Shown piece by piece: positions 33,183 through 41,470 of a stretch of 64,000 bases of DNA. The notes below the pieces were generated by a model that was not told the origin of the DNA, searched no databases, and saw only the letters and a program-made list of their open reading frames with translations. This DNA is from Brevibacillus fulvus (lineage in GTDB: Bacteria > Bacillota > Bacilli > Brevibacillales > Brevibacillaceae). Position 1 is the first letter of the stretch, and each line of letters opens with the position of its first letter. The stretch covers positions 124,001-188,000 of the forward strand of contig NZ_JAFBEB010000005.1 of NCBI RefSeq assembly GCF_016908525.1, written 5' to 3'. Made by a program: the position numbers and the translations under genes.

Positions 33183-34163
33183 TTATTTCAACCGTACCCG
33201 GTAACGCTCCAGGCTTAAAACCGGACGGAATTTTTCCTTAAAGGCAACCAATCCCGGCACGCCCAAATCGCTGCCAACGTTTAACAGCTCGGCGGACGGA
33301 TCAACCCGGTTAATCTCTCTCGCAAATTCCACCATCATGAATTCATTGATGCCGTTATAACCTTCCAACCTTTTGGTCAGGCAACCCCAAGCATTGCCCG
33401 CAGGCGTCAGCCCTCCTGTCACCATCCCGACGATCTTTTCGTCTATTTCCACAACCAGAATGATATGCTCCAATTCTTTGTGCCTTTTTAAAATTTGCTC
33501 AAAATAGACGCCGTCAAAAATCAGGGAGTATTTTTTTCCGGCGGTTTTGCGCCAGTTTTCATTGACCCGCAGCAATTTGCGAAAATCTTCATCGGTATAG
33601 CGCCGCACAGTCAACGTCGGATGTTCCCGTTTAAACTTATTGATCGCCTCGCGAATGCGGGCAAAATCTTTGCCCGCCAACTTGACCAGATTTTGAATGC
33701 CAAAATGTCTTTCCTTGCCGCGAATTTGCATCACGTCAAAATATTTGCCCATCTTGTCGGATTGCTGCAAAAATTCCAGCTGTGCAGCGTTTACGGTGCG
33801 AATCGTTGCCATCGAGAATCCGTTGCCGCGGTTCCAACGATTGCAAAATCTCAAACAGCGGTAAACGGTCTGCAACACTTGTTCAGCCGTGCCTTTTCCA
33901 AATGGCAGACAAACCAGGTGCAACCCGCCTTTTCTCATCAAGACGAAGGGGACCAGCATACCGTCGACGATTCTCCACATGACCTTCTTTTCTCGCGATT
34001 GCGAGTCGGCCCATAAATAATCGAAGTTGGCCGACCACAAATTAAGCGGATAATCGCACTGTTTTTGAAACTCGATAAACATCTCCCGATCCCGCAATCT
34101 GATCTTCCGAAAGGCCCAATCGCGCAAAACAACCCGTCTCGGCTGGTTTTGAAGCAGTTTCAT
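33183..34163 (-). CDS. DUF2156/GNAT-like protein (LPG-synthase C-terminal-domain family)
   Basis: This 326-residue protein appears to carry two GNAT-like halves of the DUF2156 kind found at the end of phosphatidylglycerol lysyltransferase (MprF) and in aminoacyl-tRNA-dependent transferases. The C-terminal half shows YSLIFDGVYFEQILKRH, an IVGMVTGGL strand and the typical ending LLNVGSDLGVPGLVAFKEKF. No membrane segments, so it is soluble. Its ATG overlaps the stop of the Mur ligase gene (ATGA), so it is made with a YheC/D and Mur ligase. It might transfer an amino acid or acyl group to the product of these ligases. This is inference. Confidence 0.7.
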   Translation of the reverse strand: MKLLQNQPRRVVLRDWAFRKIRLRDREMFIEFQKQCDYPLNLWSANFDYLWADSQSREKKVMWRIVDGMLVPFVLMRKGGLHLVCLPFGKGTAEQVLQTVYRCLRFCNRWNRGNGFSMATIRTVNAAQLEFLQQSDKMGKYFDVMQIRGKERHFGIQNLVKLAGKDFARIREAINKFKREHPTLTVRRYTDEDFRKLLRVNENWRKTAGKKYSLIFDGVYFEQILKRHKELEHIILVVEIDEKIVGMVTGGLTPAGNAWGCLTKRLEGYNGINEFMMVEFAREINRVDPSAELLNVGSDLGVPGLVAFKEKFRPVLSLERYRVRLK

Positions 34164-35557
34164 CTCCTTTTTCGCTCCTTTAACAAAACTCGTTTAATCA
34201 GCTTGGTACGACTATCCAGCATCGAGGTTTTGATCAGGACGATGGTCTGCTGATTTAGCTGTTGTTTTAAAATGTTGAAAATTTTCCGCGGAGATTTGCA
34301 GCGATAAATTCTCTCCAGCGGCATGCCCAATTCAAAGGCGCGCTTGCCGATATGAGCGGCTGTTTCGTCAATGGTAATGAGCGTGTCGATCCCGTAACGC
34401 GCCACCTTTTCCCCTACCAGCGCATGCTGCTGCTCCGTCTGCTCTCCCAACAGCTCCATCCGTCCGAAAACAGCCACGGTTTTTTTGCCATCGGCTATTT
34501 CCTTCAGCACTTTGAGAGCCGCTCCGGCTGAGGTAGGATTGGAACTCCACGTGTCATCAATAACCGTGCATCCGTTTAATCCTATATGCAATTCGAGATG
34601 GCTCTCCACATGATGGAACGATTTTAACCGATCAATCGCCTCCTCCAGATCCATCCCGACTTCCTGCACGGCGGCCAAAGAAGCCATTGCATTGTAGACA
34701 TTGTGCTCGCCATATCCGGGAACGAACGCGGTATACTTTTCCTCATAGGCGATCAAAATAAAGGTCATTCCGCCCTCGGTATAACGGATATCCATCGCTC
34801 GATAGTCTGCGTCCTCGCTTTGGCCAAACCGAATGATCTCCCCCTCAAACTTGCTTAAGTCAATTTTTTTGATGTTTTCATCATCGCCATTGATAATCAG
34901 CGTTCCTTTGTTATCCAGTCCTTTGAGGAGTTTGGCCTTTTCCAGGATATAATTCTCCTGTGTCTTGCAATGTTCCAGATGGTCGGTGCCAATAGTGGTG
35001 ATAATGCCAATCTGCGGTTTGAAATACCGGCAACTTTTTAACAAATCGTTTGGCCGGGCTACTCCCATTTCCATTACCGCTGCGTCCGTGCGCTCGTCAA
35101 ATCCGAGCAAATATTGCAGATTGCGGTCAAGGGCGTTTTTGCTCTTGTAGGTGGATTGGACGCGATACGATTTGGACAGGATATGGGCGATCATTTCTTT
35201 GACGGTCGTTTTGCCGCAGGTTCCCGTTACACCGATCACCGGTATCTCCCAGAGAGAGCGGTAATAATCGATGAATTTCCAATAAGCCCGGTGGCTGTGC
35301 TCCACCTCGATGATCGACCAAGAGGGGTTTTTGCCCAGAAAGTAGGCTGGCCGATCCGTAACGATGACCAAATCGCTCAACTGCTTCCATTTGCTTTCAT
35401 TGATCTTGCTTCTTCGCGCCATATCAAAATACAAACTTCGCCTGCGCAAAAGATGCGGATAGACCACAACGTGGCGAATCGGCTGCTCCTCGCGATTCGT
35501 AAGCAAAGTCCCGCCGATGTTCTCCACAATCTCCTTTACATACAAAGTCTTCAACAA
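34160..35557 (-). CDS. MurF-like Mur ligase (paralog 1)
   Basis: This 465-residue amide ligase has the MurF layout. An N-terminal substrate domain (1-95); a central ATP domain with P-loop GVTGTCGKTTVKEM near residue 110, the carbamoyl-lysine region and HNVYNAMASLAA; and a C-terminal domain with VIDDTWSSNPTSAGAALK (MurF: DDxYNANPxS) near 335. It joins an amine to a carboxylate using ATP. The usual murF lies in the dcw cluster, so this is a paralog with another role. It overlaps the YheC/D stop by 7 bases and its stop overlaps the DUF2156 start. A very similar gene lies at 39354-40745. Confidence 0.85.
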   Translation of the reverse strand: MLKTLYVKEIVENIGGTLLTNREEQPIRHVVVYPHLLRRRSLYFDMARRSKINESKWKQLSDLVIVTDRPAYFLGKNPSWSIIEVEHSHRAYWKFIDYYRSLWEIPVIGVTGTCGKTTVKEMIAHILSKSYRVQSTYKSKNALDRNLQYLLGFDERTDAAVMEMGVARPNDLLKSCRYFKPQIGIITTIGTDHLEHCKTQENYILEKAKLLKGLDNKGTLIINGDDENIKKIDLSKFEGEIIRFGQSEDADYRAMDIRYTEGGMTFILIAYEEKYTAFVPGYGEHNVYNAMASLAAVQEVGMDLEEAIDRLKSFHHVESHLELHIGLNGCTVIDDTWSSNPTSAGAALKVLKEIADGKKTVAVFGRMELLGEQTEQQHALVGEKVARYGIDTLITIDETAAHIGKRAFELGMPLERIYRCKSPRKIFNILKQQLNQQTIVLIKTSMLDSRTKLIKRVLLKERKRR

Positions 35558-36900
35558 GGCTTCCCTCCTTCAGAAAAACCAGAAAGTCTTTTCATGTAGA
35601 GCATATTGTTCAGCAGAATTCGGCGGTACATCTCCTGCTGGTTGGCATCCAGGGCAATGCTATGTGCAGGGCTGTAATGTTGAATTTCAATAATCCAGAT
35701 TCGCCCGTTCGGTTCGACCCCCAGATCGATGCCCATATTTCCGCAATGCAAACCGGTCGCGTCCAAATAGTCCGCGATGCGAATCGCCAGATCAGCCATT
35801 TTTTCGGCCTGTGCTTTGGTTTCTTCTTCTGTCAGGAAAAGTGCTTTTTGCAGGGCATCTTCGCCTTTTTCCGCATATCCGCCCGCAGAAATATTGCTGA
35901 CAACGCTGTTTTGCGCGCCGTATCGGGCAATCATCCCCATATACTCCCACTTGCCTGAGCCGTTTTTGACGACAATCAAGCGAAAGTCAATCAATTTTTT
36001 GTGGTAGGTAATCAGCGGAATCGCTTGCTGGATGATATATTTTTGTGACTGCAAAGAGCGCTGCAAAAATTTGGTCGCCATCGGAAATCTGACGAAAACA
36101 TGCTTTTTGTTCTGATCATCCTTCCGGTAGCGGATCGTAAAGCCACTCTTGGTTAAGGCCCCTTTCATCACGGAAATTCCCATCGTTCCGTCAACCGGCT
36201 TCAAGTAGGCTTCTGTGTGCTTTTTCAGAAAGCGGCGTATGCTGGCGGGGGTTTTGTAAATTGCGGTCGTCGGCAAATAAGAACGCAGTTCCTCGTTGTG
36301 GGACAACAGGTTGTACATCTCCCACTTATCCAGGTAAAAATCATTGAAGATGGCCCGTTTCCCCAACATTCTCTTGAAGTAGTCAATCCATTTTTGGCTG
36401 GATACGTAACCCCGGATAAAGATGACGCTGGGAAACGGATACGTGCCGTGCTGCCATTCTTGCGTTTGCGGATTGTACAAATACCCGTCGATGGTCATTG
36501 TTCGTTGATTAACGCCCTCAAGCGCAAAGGCAAGAACAGCTCCCCCAATCTGGTCATAGTGGGACAAATAATCTCGCAGCTGATGAATGTAACGTTGGTT
36601 TGTTTTGTTTTTAGGGGAGGTCAAAAAGCTGATAAACGGGCCGATCGCCAGGACATCGTTGAGCATTTTCAACTGATAGCGGCAGCAAAGCGGAATCCGC
36701 AGCAGGTTGACGATATCCTCGGACAGTACAATCGCACGTTCATTCACCTCCTTGTCAGCCTCTATTTGCACAAGGGCTGATCGCAGGCCGAAACGCACTT
36801 CCTTGTGGGCACCGGACCGCAACCCCAATTCCTCCAGTTGCTTCGGATGTAAGGTTACATGCCTGATCCGCTCGGTGTTGACCAACAGTTTAAGGTACAT
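35551..36900 (-). CDS. YheC/YheD-family ATP-grasp protein (paralog 1)
   Basis: This 449-residue protein belongs to the YheC/YheD family, reported to be associated with the endospore coat in Bacillus subtilis. The N-terminal 100 residues form a beta-rich domain (HPKQLEELGLRSGAHKEVRFGLRSA). The ATP-grasp core includes AYLKPVDGTMGISVMK near residue 240, IDFRLIVVKN, and GNMGIDLGVEPNGRIWIIEIQHYSPAH at the metal-binding end. The length matches YheD (about 453) and the other two copies here. It is the first gene of a YheC/D-Mur-DUF2156 operon. It probably makes an amide bond; substrate unknown. Confidence 0.85.
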   Translation of the reverse strand: MYLKLLVNTERIRHVTLHPKQLEELGLRSGAHKEVRFGLRSALVQIEADKEVNERAIVLSEDIVNLLRIPLCCRYQLKMLNDVLAIGPFISFLTSPKNKTNQRYIHQLRDYLSHYDQIGGAVLAFALEGVNQRTMTIDGYLYNPQTQEWQHGTYPFPSVIFIRGYVSSQKWIDYFKRMLGKRAIFNDFYLDKWEMYNLLSHNEELRSYLPTTAIYKTPASIRRFLKKHTEAYLKPVDGTMGISVMKGALTKSGFTIRYRKDDQNKKHVFVRFPMATKFLQRSLQSQKYIIQQAIPLITYHKKLIDFRLIVVKNGSGKWEYMGMIARYGAQNSVVSNISAGGYAEKGEDALQKALFLTEEETKAQAEKMADLAIRIADYLDATGLHCGNMGIDLGVEPNGRIWIIEIQHYSPAHSIALDANQQEMYRRILLNNMLYMKRLSGFSEGGKPC

Positions 36901-37048
36901 AGATGAGCCATCCTTTCCGAATCGGATAACCTGCCTCTCCTCAAACTATTCTATAAGCCAAACAGGAAATCTGATTGGGGCATATGCTTTGGGTCAAACA
37001 TCTATTTTCACAGATTCCACAGGTGTCCAAGCGACTCCACCATTCGCT

Positions 37049-37057
37049 CATATATTA
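37049..37057 (+). promoter_or_regulatory. Possible sigma-K -10 element
   Basis: CATATATTA matches the sigma-K -10 pattern CATANNNTA, 47 bases upstream of the second YheC/D gene. The expected AC at 16-17 bases upstream is absent, so this is weak evidence alone. Confidence 0.3.
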
Positions 37058-37103
37058 AGTAGTGGGTTATCAACGAGAGGTAATTGTTGAGAGGAGATTT
37101 ACC

Positions 37104-38462
37104 ATGGGGATGCGCTATGCAGTTCGTCTTGACTCAAACAGCACGGGCCGTTTCACGATCCATCCGAGCCATGCGATTGAACTGGGGATACATGGCCAAG
37201 AACAAGTTGCACTTCGGTTTGGGACGAAAGTTGAGCATGTACGACTTTGCACGAACGATGATGTCAACCCCTTCGACATTTGGTTATCCAAAGATACCTG
37301 CAGTTTTCTGCGTCTTCCGCGCTTTCCGGCATATGAACTGCGCTGGCAGGAACCGGAATTGATCATTGGTCCATATATGGGCATTCTGGCTGCTACCACG
37401 CACCGCCAGCTTTATCAACGGGTTCGAAAACTGCACAGTTTTGTCAGCAAGTACAAACAGATCGGCGGGGCTGTCCTTGTCTTTTCGCTGGAGGGAGTAA
37501 ACCGTCAGCATCAAACGATTCGCGGCTTTCTCTATCATCCCTATCAGAAAAGGTGGGTCGAAGGCGTATACGGGTATCCTTCAGCCATGTTTTCCATTTT
37601 GGAAGCGAGCATGACGAAAGATTGGGAGAAATTTACGGAGATCGTCAACCATTTGCATCAAGAACTAGGCGATCGGCTGTTCAACTTTCCCGTCTTTGAC
37701 AAGTGGGAAATGCACAGTTGGCTGTCAAAATACCCGCAAATCGCCAAACATTTGCCAATGACGATTCTTTATCAGCATCCGCAACAAATCTACGATGCGC
37801 TGCTCCGCTATAATCGGGTCTATATCAAGCCGATTCTTGGGCGGCTCGGTATGGGCGTGCTGAAAGCGGAGTGGGAAAATGGCGGGGTGCGTGTCAAACT
37901 GCGCAACCGGCAACGAAACCGCAAGTTTTTCTTGCGCAACTACGAAGAGTTTGTCACTTTTTTTCGCGACCGCCTGACAGTTGGCCAATATATTATTCAA
38001 AATGCGGTAAGGTTGACCGTTCGCGACGGGCGAATCATTGATTTTCGGCTCATCCTCGTCAAAGACCAGGCAGGTGAATGGCAAAATGCAGGTTTGTTTG
38101 GCCGCTATGGAGCCAAACAAAGCATTGTCAGCAATATCACCGCCGGCGGCTTTGCCGAAAATGGCGTAAAAACCTTGAGAAAAACGCTTCGTCTTAGCAA
38201 CGACGAGGCGAATGACTGCCTGCAATCGATGACCGATCTGGCCATTGATGCGGCAAAGGCAATGGAGGACTATGGCATTCACTGCGGAAATTTAGGTTTG
38301 GATTTGGCTCTCGATCGATCCGACAAACTATGGATTCTGGAAATCAACAACCAAAATCCCGACCATTATATTGCTTTGCTCGCCGGCGACAAGGCCACCT
38401 ACCACCAAGCGCGTTTATACAATATGCAATATTGCAAACGTTTGGCCGGCTTTCCGCTGTAA
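37104..38462 (+). CDS. YheC/YheD-family ATP-grasp protein (paralog 2)
   Basis: This 452-residue member of the same family has an N-terminal beta domain (MRYAVRLDSNSTGRFTIHPSHAIELG), then the ATP-grasp core: VYIKPILGRLGMGV near 250, IDFRLILVKDQAGEW, and GNLGLDLALDRSDKLWILEINNQNPDH. The GAVLVFSLEGVNRQHQTIRGFLYHP stretch is shared with the other two copies. It starts at ATG 37104 behind GAGAGGAGA; a longer frame lacks a site. It is transcribed alone and divergent from paralog 1, with terminator downstream. A spore-envelope role is likely from the family. Confidence 0.85.
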   Translation: MGMRYAVRLDSNSTGRFTIHPSHAIELGIHGQEQVALRFGTKVEHVRLCTNDDVNPFDIWLSKDTCSFLRLPRFPAYELRWQEPELIIGPYMGILAATTHRQLYQRVRKLHSFVSKYKQIGGAVLVFSLEGVNRQHQTIRGFLYHPYQKRWVEGVYGYPSAMFSILEASMTKDWEKFTEIVNHLHQELGDRLFNFPVFDKWEMHSWLSKYPQIAKHLPMTILYQHPQQIYDALLRYNRVYIKPILGRLGMGVLKAEWENGGVRVKLRNRQRNRKFFLRNYEEFVTFFRDRLTVGQYIIQNAVRLTVRDGRIIDFRLILVKDQAGEWQNAGLFGRYGAKQSIVSNITAGGFAENGVKTLRKTLRLSNDEANDCLQSMTDLAIDAAKAMEDYGIHCGNLGLDLALDRSDKLWILEINNQNPDHYIALLAGDKATYHQARLYNMQYCKRLAGFPL

Positions 38463-38471
38463 CCGTGAAGA

Positions 38472-38509
38472 AGCCCGGGGCAAGATCCAAGACGCCCACG
38501 GGCTTTTTG
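38472..38509 (+). terminator. Rho-independent terminator after YheC/D paralog 2
   Basis: AAGCCCG (38472-38478) pairs with CGGGCTT (38500-38506), followed by T. It starts 10 bases past the stop codon. Confidence 0.75.
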
Positions 38510-38548
38510 GCATAGGCAAAATCTATATCAATGATAATTACTATATAT

Positions 38549-38576
38549 TTGAGTAATAGAAAAACTGAATTACAAT
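38549..38576 (+). promoter_or_regulatory. Promoter of the methyltransferase gene
   Basis: TTGAGT (38549-38554) and TACAAT (38571-38576) are 16 bases apart, close to sigma-A consensus. Confidence 0.5.
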
Positions 38577-38617
38577 GAAAGAGAAGGAATCGATTTCCCA
38601 ATAGGAGCGTGCGGACC

Positions 38618-39307
38618 ATGACGACAGAACAAAATATAATCAAATCGTTTGATCGAGTCGCCGATCAGTACGACAAGCAGCGCAGAAAATTAATCCCCTG
38701 TTTCGATGATTTTTACCAAATCGCCGTCTCGTTGGCTGATACCCCGAAACAACAGCCGCGGATACTCGATCTGGGAGCCGGAACCGGCTTATTGTCCGCG
38801 TTCTTGTTGGAACGGTATCCTCAGGCTGCTGTCACCCTCGTCGATTTATCGGAAAAAATGCTGGATGTCGCCCGCGAACGCTTCCGTCAGCGCCCTCAAA
38901 TCACTTTTCTGCACGCCGATTATCTGACCTATGAATTTTCATCGTCCTATGACTTGATCGTCTCCGGTCTGTCGATTCACCATCTGCCCGATCCAGATAA
39001 GCAACGGCTCTATCAAAAGGTTTTTGCCTTGCTTGATCCTGGCGGTATTTTTATCAACGCTGATCAAGTCCTGGGGCATACCGCGTACTTGGAATTCCTG
39101 TACAAAAATGATTGGCGGCACAAAGTGGAGAGCAGCGGCTTGTCCCAGGAAGAGATCGCTGCTGCATACGAACGAACCAAGCTGGATCAAATGGCCACGC
39201 TTGAGGAGCAATTGCGCTGGTTGAATCATTGCGGTTTTTCCGACGTTGATTGCGTTTACAAGTATTACAATTTCGCGGTCATGTTTGCACGAAAAAACAA
39301 AGGATAG
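38618..39307 (+). CDS. Class I SAM-dependent methyltransferase
   Basis: This 229-residue cytoplasmic methyltransferase has the Rossmann-like SAM fold. Motif I is ILDLGAGTGLLSAFLLERYP near residue 50; VTLVDLSEKMLDVARER carries the acidic SAM-ribose contact; FLHADYLTYEF and DLIVSGLSIHHLPDPDK follow. Start ATG 38618 follows AGGAGCG; a GTG three codons earlier is less well spaced. The substrate is unknown; the fold is that of UbiE/BioC-like small-molecule methylases. It stands alone between the YheC/D gene and the second Mur cluster. Its stop codon lies within the terminator stem. Confidence 0.85.
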   Translation: MTTEQNIIKSFDRVADQYDKQRRKLIPCFDDFYQIAVSLADTPKQQPRILDLGAGTGLLSAFLLERYPQAAVTLVDLSEKMLDVARERFRQRPQITFLHADYLTYEFSSSYDLIVSGLSIHHLPDPDKQRLYQKVFALLDPGGIFINADQVLGHTAYLEFLYKNDWRHKVESSGLSQEEIAAAYERTKLDQMATLEEQLRWLNHCGFSDVDCVYKYYNFAVMFARKNKG

Positions 39308-39337
39308 ATGACCGATATGTTCGGTCTCTATCCTTTT
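39298..39337 (+). terminator. Terminator overlapping the methyltransferase stop codon
   Basis: AAAGGATAG (39299-39307) pairs with CTATCCTTTT (39328-39337), with an inner GACCGA/TCGGTC stem. The hairpin uses the stop codon TAG in its 5' arm. It may also work for the convergent Mur ligase gene. Confidence 0.8.
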
Positions 39338-39353
39338 GCGCGGACAACCTTGA

Positions 39354-40745
39354 TTATCCGATCAGCCACTTTCTCAGCTTGCGGAAAGAGGGATATTTAT
39401 AAAGGCGATACTTGTAAGGGAATTTGCAGAGAACAAGCGAATGGCGGCCCAACACCGGCTGCAGCGCCCGATACACATCATCCCCGGTTTTGCAATATCG
39501 AATGCGGCGGGGGTTCATCCCTAACTGGATAGCCTTCCGACCAATCCGCTCCGCTTCGCCGATGACGATCAGATGATCTACGCCAGTCTCCATGACCACT
39601 TTTGCCATTCGGTCATATTCGCCTTTCGCTTGCTCACCCAACTGCGGCATGTAGCCCAGGATGGCCACCTTGCGCTTCTCGCCCGCTTTTGCCTTCAGCA
39701 CCTGTAAAGCCGCTGTCATGGAAAGAGGCGTGCAATTCCATGTGTCGTCGATTACAGTCGTATTTTTCGGCCCTCTCACAAATTCCATGTGCTGGCGCAC
39801 TTGTTTGAAAGTAGCGAGGGATTCAGCCGCATCTTTCAGATCAACGCCTATTGCATGCACGGACGCCAATGCCGCCATCGCATTGTAGACATTGTGCTCA
39901 CCGAAACCGTTGACCTGTACCTCCAGACTTTGGTCCTCATGGCGCAGGACAAAGCTCATCCCCTTTTTCGTAAACTGAATCGCCTCTGCCTGATAATCAG
40001 CCTCATTTTTGATGCCGAAGCGTACGAGCCGTCCGGTAAAATGACTGACATCGATTTTGGCGATATTCTCGTCATCGGCATTTAAAATCAGCGTCCCGTC
40101 CGGAGCGACACCGTCAACCATCTCTGCCTTGGCCCGCAAATAGTTGTCAAACGTTTTGCAGCCCAACAAATGGTAAACCCCGATATTCAAAATGACGCCA
40201 ACCTGCGGCCGAAAATGGCGGCAGCTGTTCGTGATACAGCCCGGATGGGAAACGCCCATCTCGAAAACCGCAGCTTCCGTCCGTTCATCGATTCCGAGCA
40301 AATACGGCAAGTTGTTGTTCAAATTGTTCTTCCCGTCATAAGTTGCCTGTACGCGTCCGTGACGTGACAAAATATGTTTCACCATTTCGGTTGTTGTGGT
40401 CTTCCCGCTTGTTCCCGTAATCCCGATGATCGGAATATCAAACAGGCTGCGGTAATACCGGACGAAATCCCAGTAGGCCCGGTCCACATCTTTTACCCGG
40501 ACGATCGTAATTTTCTTCCCAACCGCTTTCAAGATACGCAGCGGGTCAGTTGTGATAACGATCAGCGACGAAGGCACGGCAATCTTCCGCCAATTGACGG
40601 GACTGCTCGGATATTCAAAAAACAGCGTATTTTTGCGAATTTCATCCACATTGAGCGTGGCATGGGTTATCGGTTCTTCTCCGGTTCCGCGGGTGAGCGT
40701 ACCATTAATGCGACGCAGAACATTTCGTAAGGTTAAACGGATCAT
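39354..40745 (-). CDS. MurF-like Mur ligase (paralog 2)
   Basis: This 463-residue ligase is a clear paralog of the one at 34160-35557. P-loop GITGTSGKTTTTEMVKHIL near residue 110, EMGVSHPGCITNSCRHFRP, GEHNVYNAMAALASVHAIG and VIDDTWNCTPLSMTAALQVL match in order. The MurF D-Ala-D-Ala motif DxYNANP is altered to DDTWNCTP, so a different amine substrate is likely. ATG 40745 follows AGGAGGGTG. It is the last gene of a YheC/D-racemase-Mur operon; the racemase stop overlaps its start. Confidence 0.85.
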   Translation of the reverse strand: MIRLTLRNVLRRINGTLTRGTGEEPITHATLNVDEIRKNTLFFEYPSSPVNWRKIAVPSSLIVITTDPLRILKAVGKKITIVRVKDVDRAYWDFVRYYRSLFDIPIIGITGTSGKTTTTEMVKHILSRHGRVQATYDGKNNLNNNLPYLLGIDERTEAAVFEMGVSHPGCITNSCRHFRPQVGVILNIGVYHLLGCKTFDNYLRAKAEMVDGVAPDGTLILNADDENIAKIDVSHFTGRLVRFGIKNEADYQAEAIQFTKKGMSFVLRHEDQSLEVQVNGFGEHNVYNAMAALASVHAIGVDLKDAAESLATFKQVRQHMEFVRGPKNTTVIDDTWNCTPLSMTAALQVLKAKAGEKRKVAILGYMPQLGEQAKGEYDRMAKVVMETGVDHLIVIGEAERIGRKAIQLGMNPRRIRYCKTGDDVYRALQPVLGRHSLVLCKFPYKYRLYKYPSFRKLRKWLIG

Positions 40746-41470
40746 AAGCACCCTCCTGTAGGCAAATCTTCCTGTCGTGCGAGCTGGACCGCTTTTTGCG
40801 CCAACATTAGCGTTGGATCAAGCTTTTGCAGCTGTTCAGGCAAATACGGGAAAAGCAGCGGGATTTCCGTGCAGCCGCCAAGAACAGCCGTCACTCCTGA
40901 AGAATAATACTGGTTCAATCGTTGTTTCAGTGCTGGCAAGTAGGGGTTGTCGGCGATGCGTGATGCTTTGACTTCTTCAATCACGGCAGTAACCAGATCT
41001 TGCTCCGTTTCCGATGGTACTTGCAGTCGCCAGCCGCTTCTTGCAAAAGCATCCTGATACAAACGCTGCTGCAGCGTTGCCTTTGTGCCGAGCAGCAAAA
41101 TCCGGTGATTGAGTGTCGGATAATTTTTTATGACCGCATCAACGGTGATCTCCACCATACTGTAAAAGGGAATGGCGATCGCTTTTTGCACCGGTTCAAA
41201 CCAAACATGCGCGGTATGGCAAGGCATGATCAGGAAATCGGCACCAGCCTGCTCCAAGCATCTGGCCGTGCGAATCAATTCCCTTTCCGGACTTTCCGTT
41301 CCGTGCAAAATGGAACTGACACGCGAGGGGATTTGCGGATTATTATAAATAAGGATGGGGATGTGTTCCTGGTCGACGGACGCGGAGGTATTCTGTACGA
41401 TTTTGGCGAACAGGTCGACCGTGGCCATCGGTCCCATTCCACCCAAAATACCGACCGTTTTTGGCATCAT
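40742..41470 (-). CDS. Aspartate/glutamate racemase family protein
   Basis: This 242-residue protein interconverts L- and D-forms of an acidic amino acid without cofactor, using two cysteines. Both are visible: MPCHTAH (about residue 80) and GGCTEIPLL (about 195). The N-terminus VGILGGMGPMATVDLFAKIV is typical of the YgeA/RacX Asp/Glu racemase branch. It is coupled at both ends: its start overlaps the YheC/D stop and its stop overlaps the Mur ligase start. That suggests it supplies a D-amino acid (Asp or Glu) to these two ligases. Confidence 0.88.
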   Translation of the reverse strand: MMPKTVGILGGMGPMATVDLFAKIVQNTSASVDQEHIPILIYNNPQIPSRVSSILHGTESPERELIRTARCLEQAGADFLIMPCHTAHVWFEPVQKAIAIPFYSMVEITVDAVIKNYPTLNHRILLLGTKATLQQRLYQDAFARSGWRLQVPSETEQDLVTAVIEEVKASRIADNPYLPALKQRLNQYYSSGVTAVLGGCTEIPLLFPYLPEQLQKLDPTLMLAQKAVQLARQEDLPTGGCL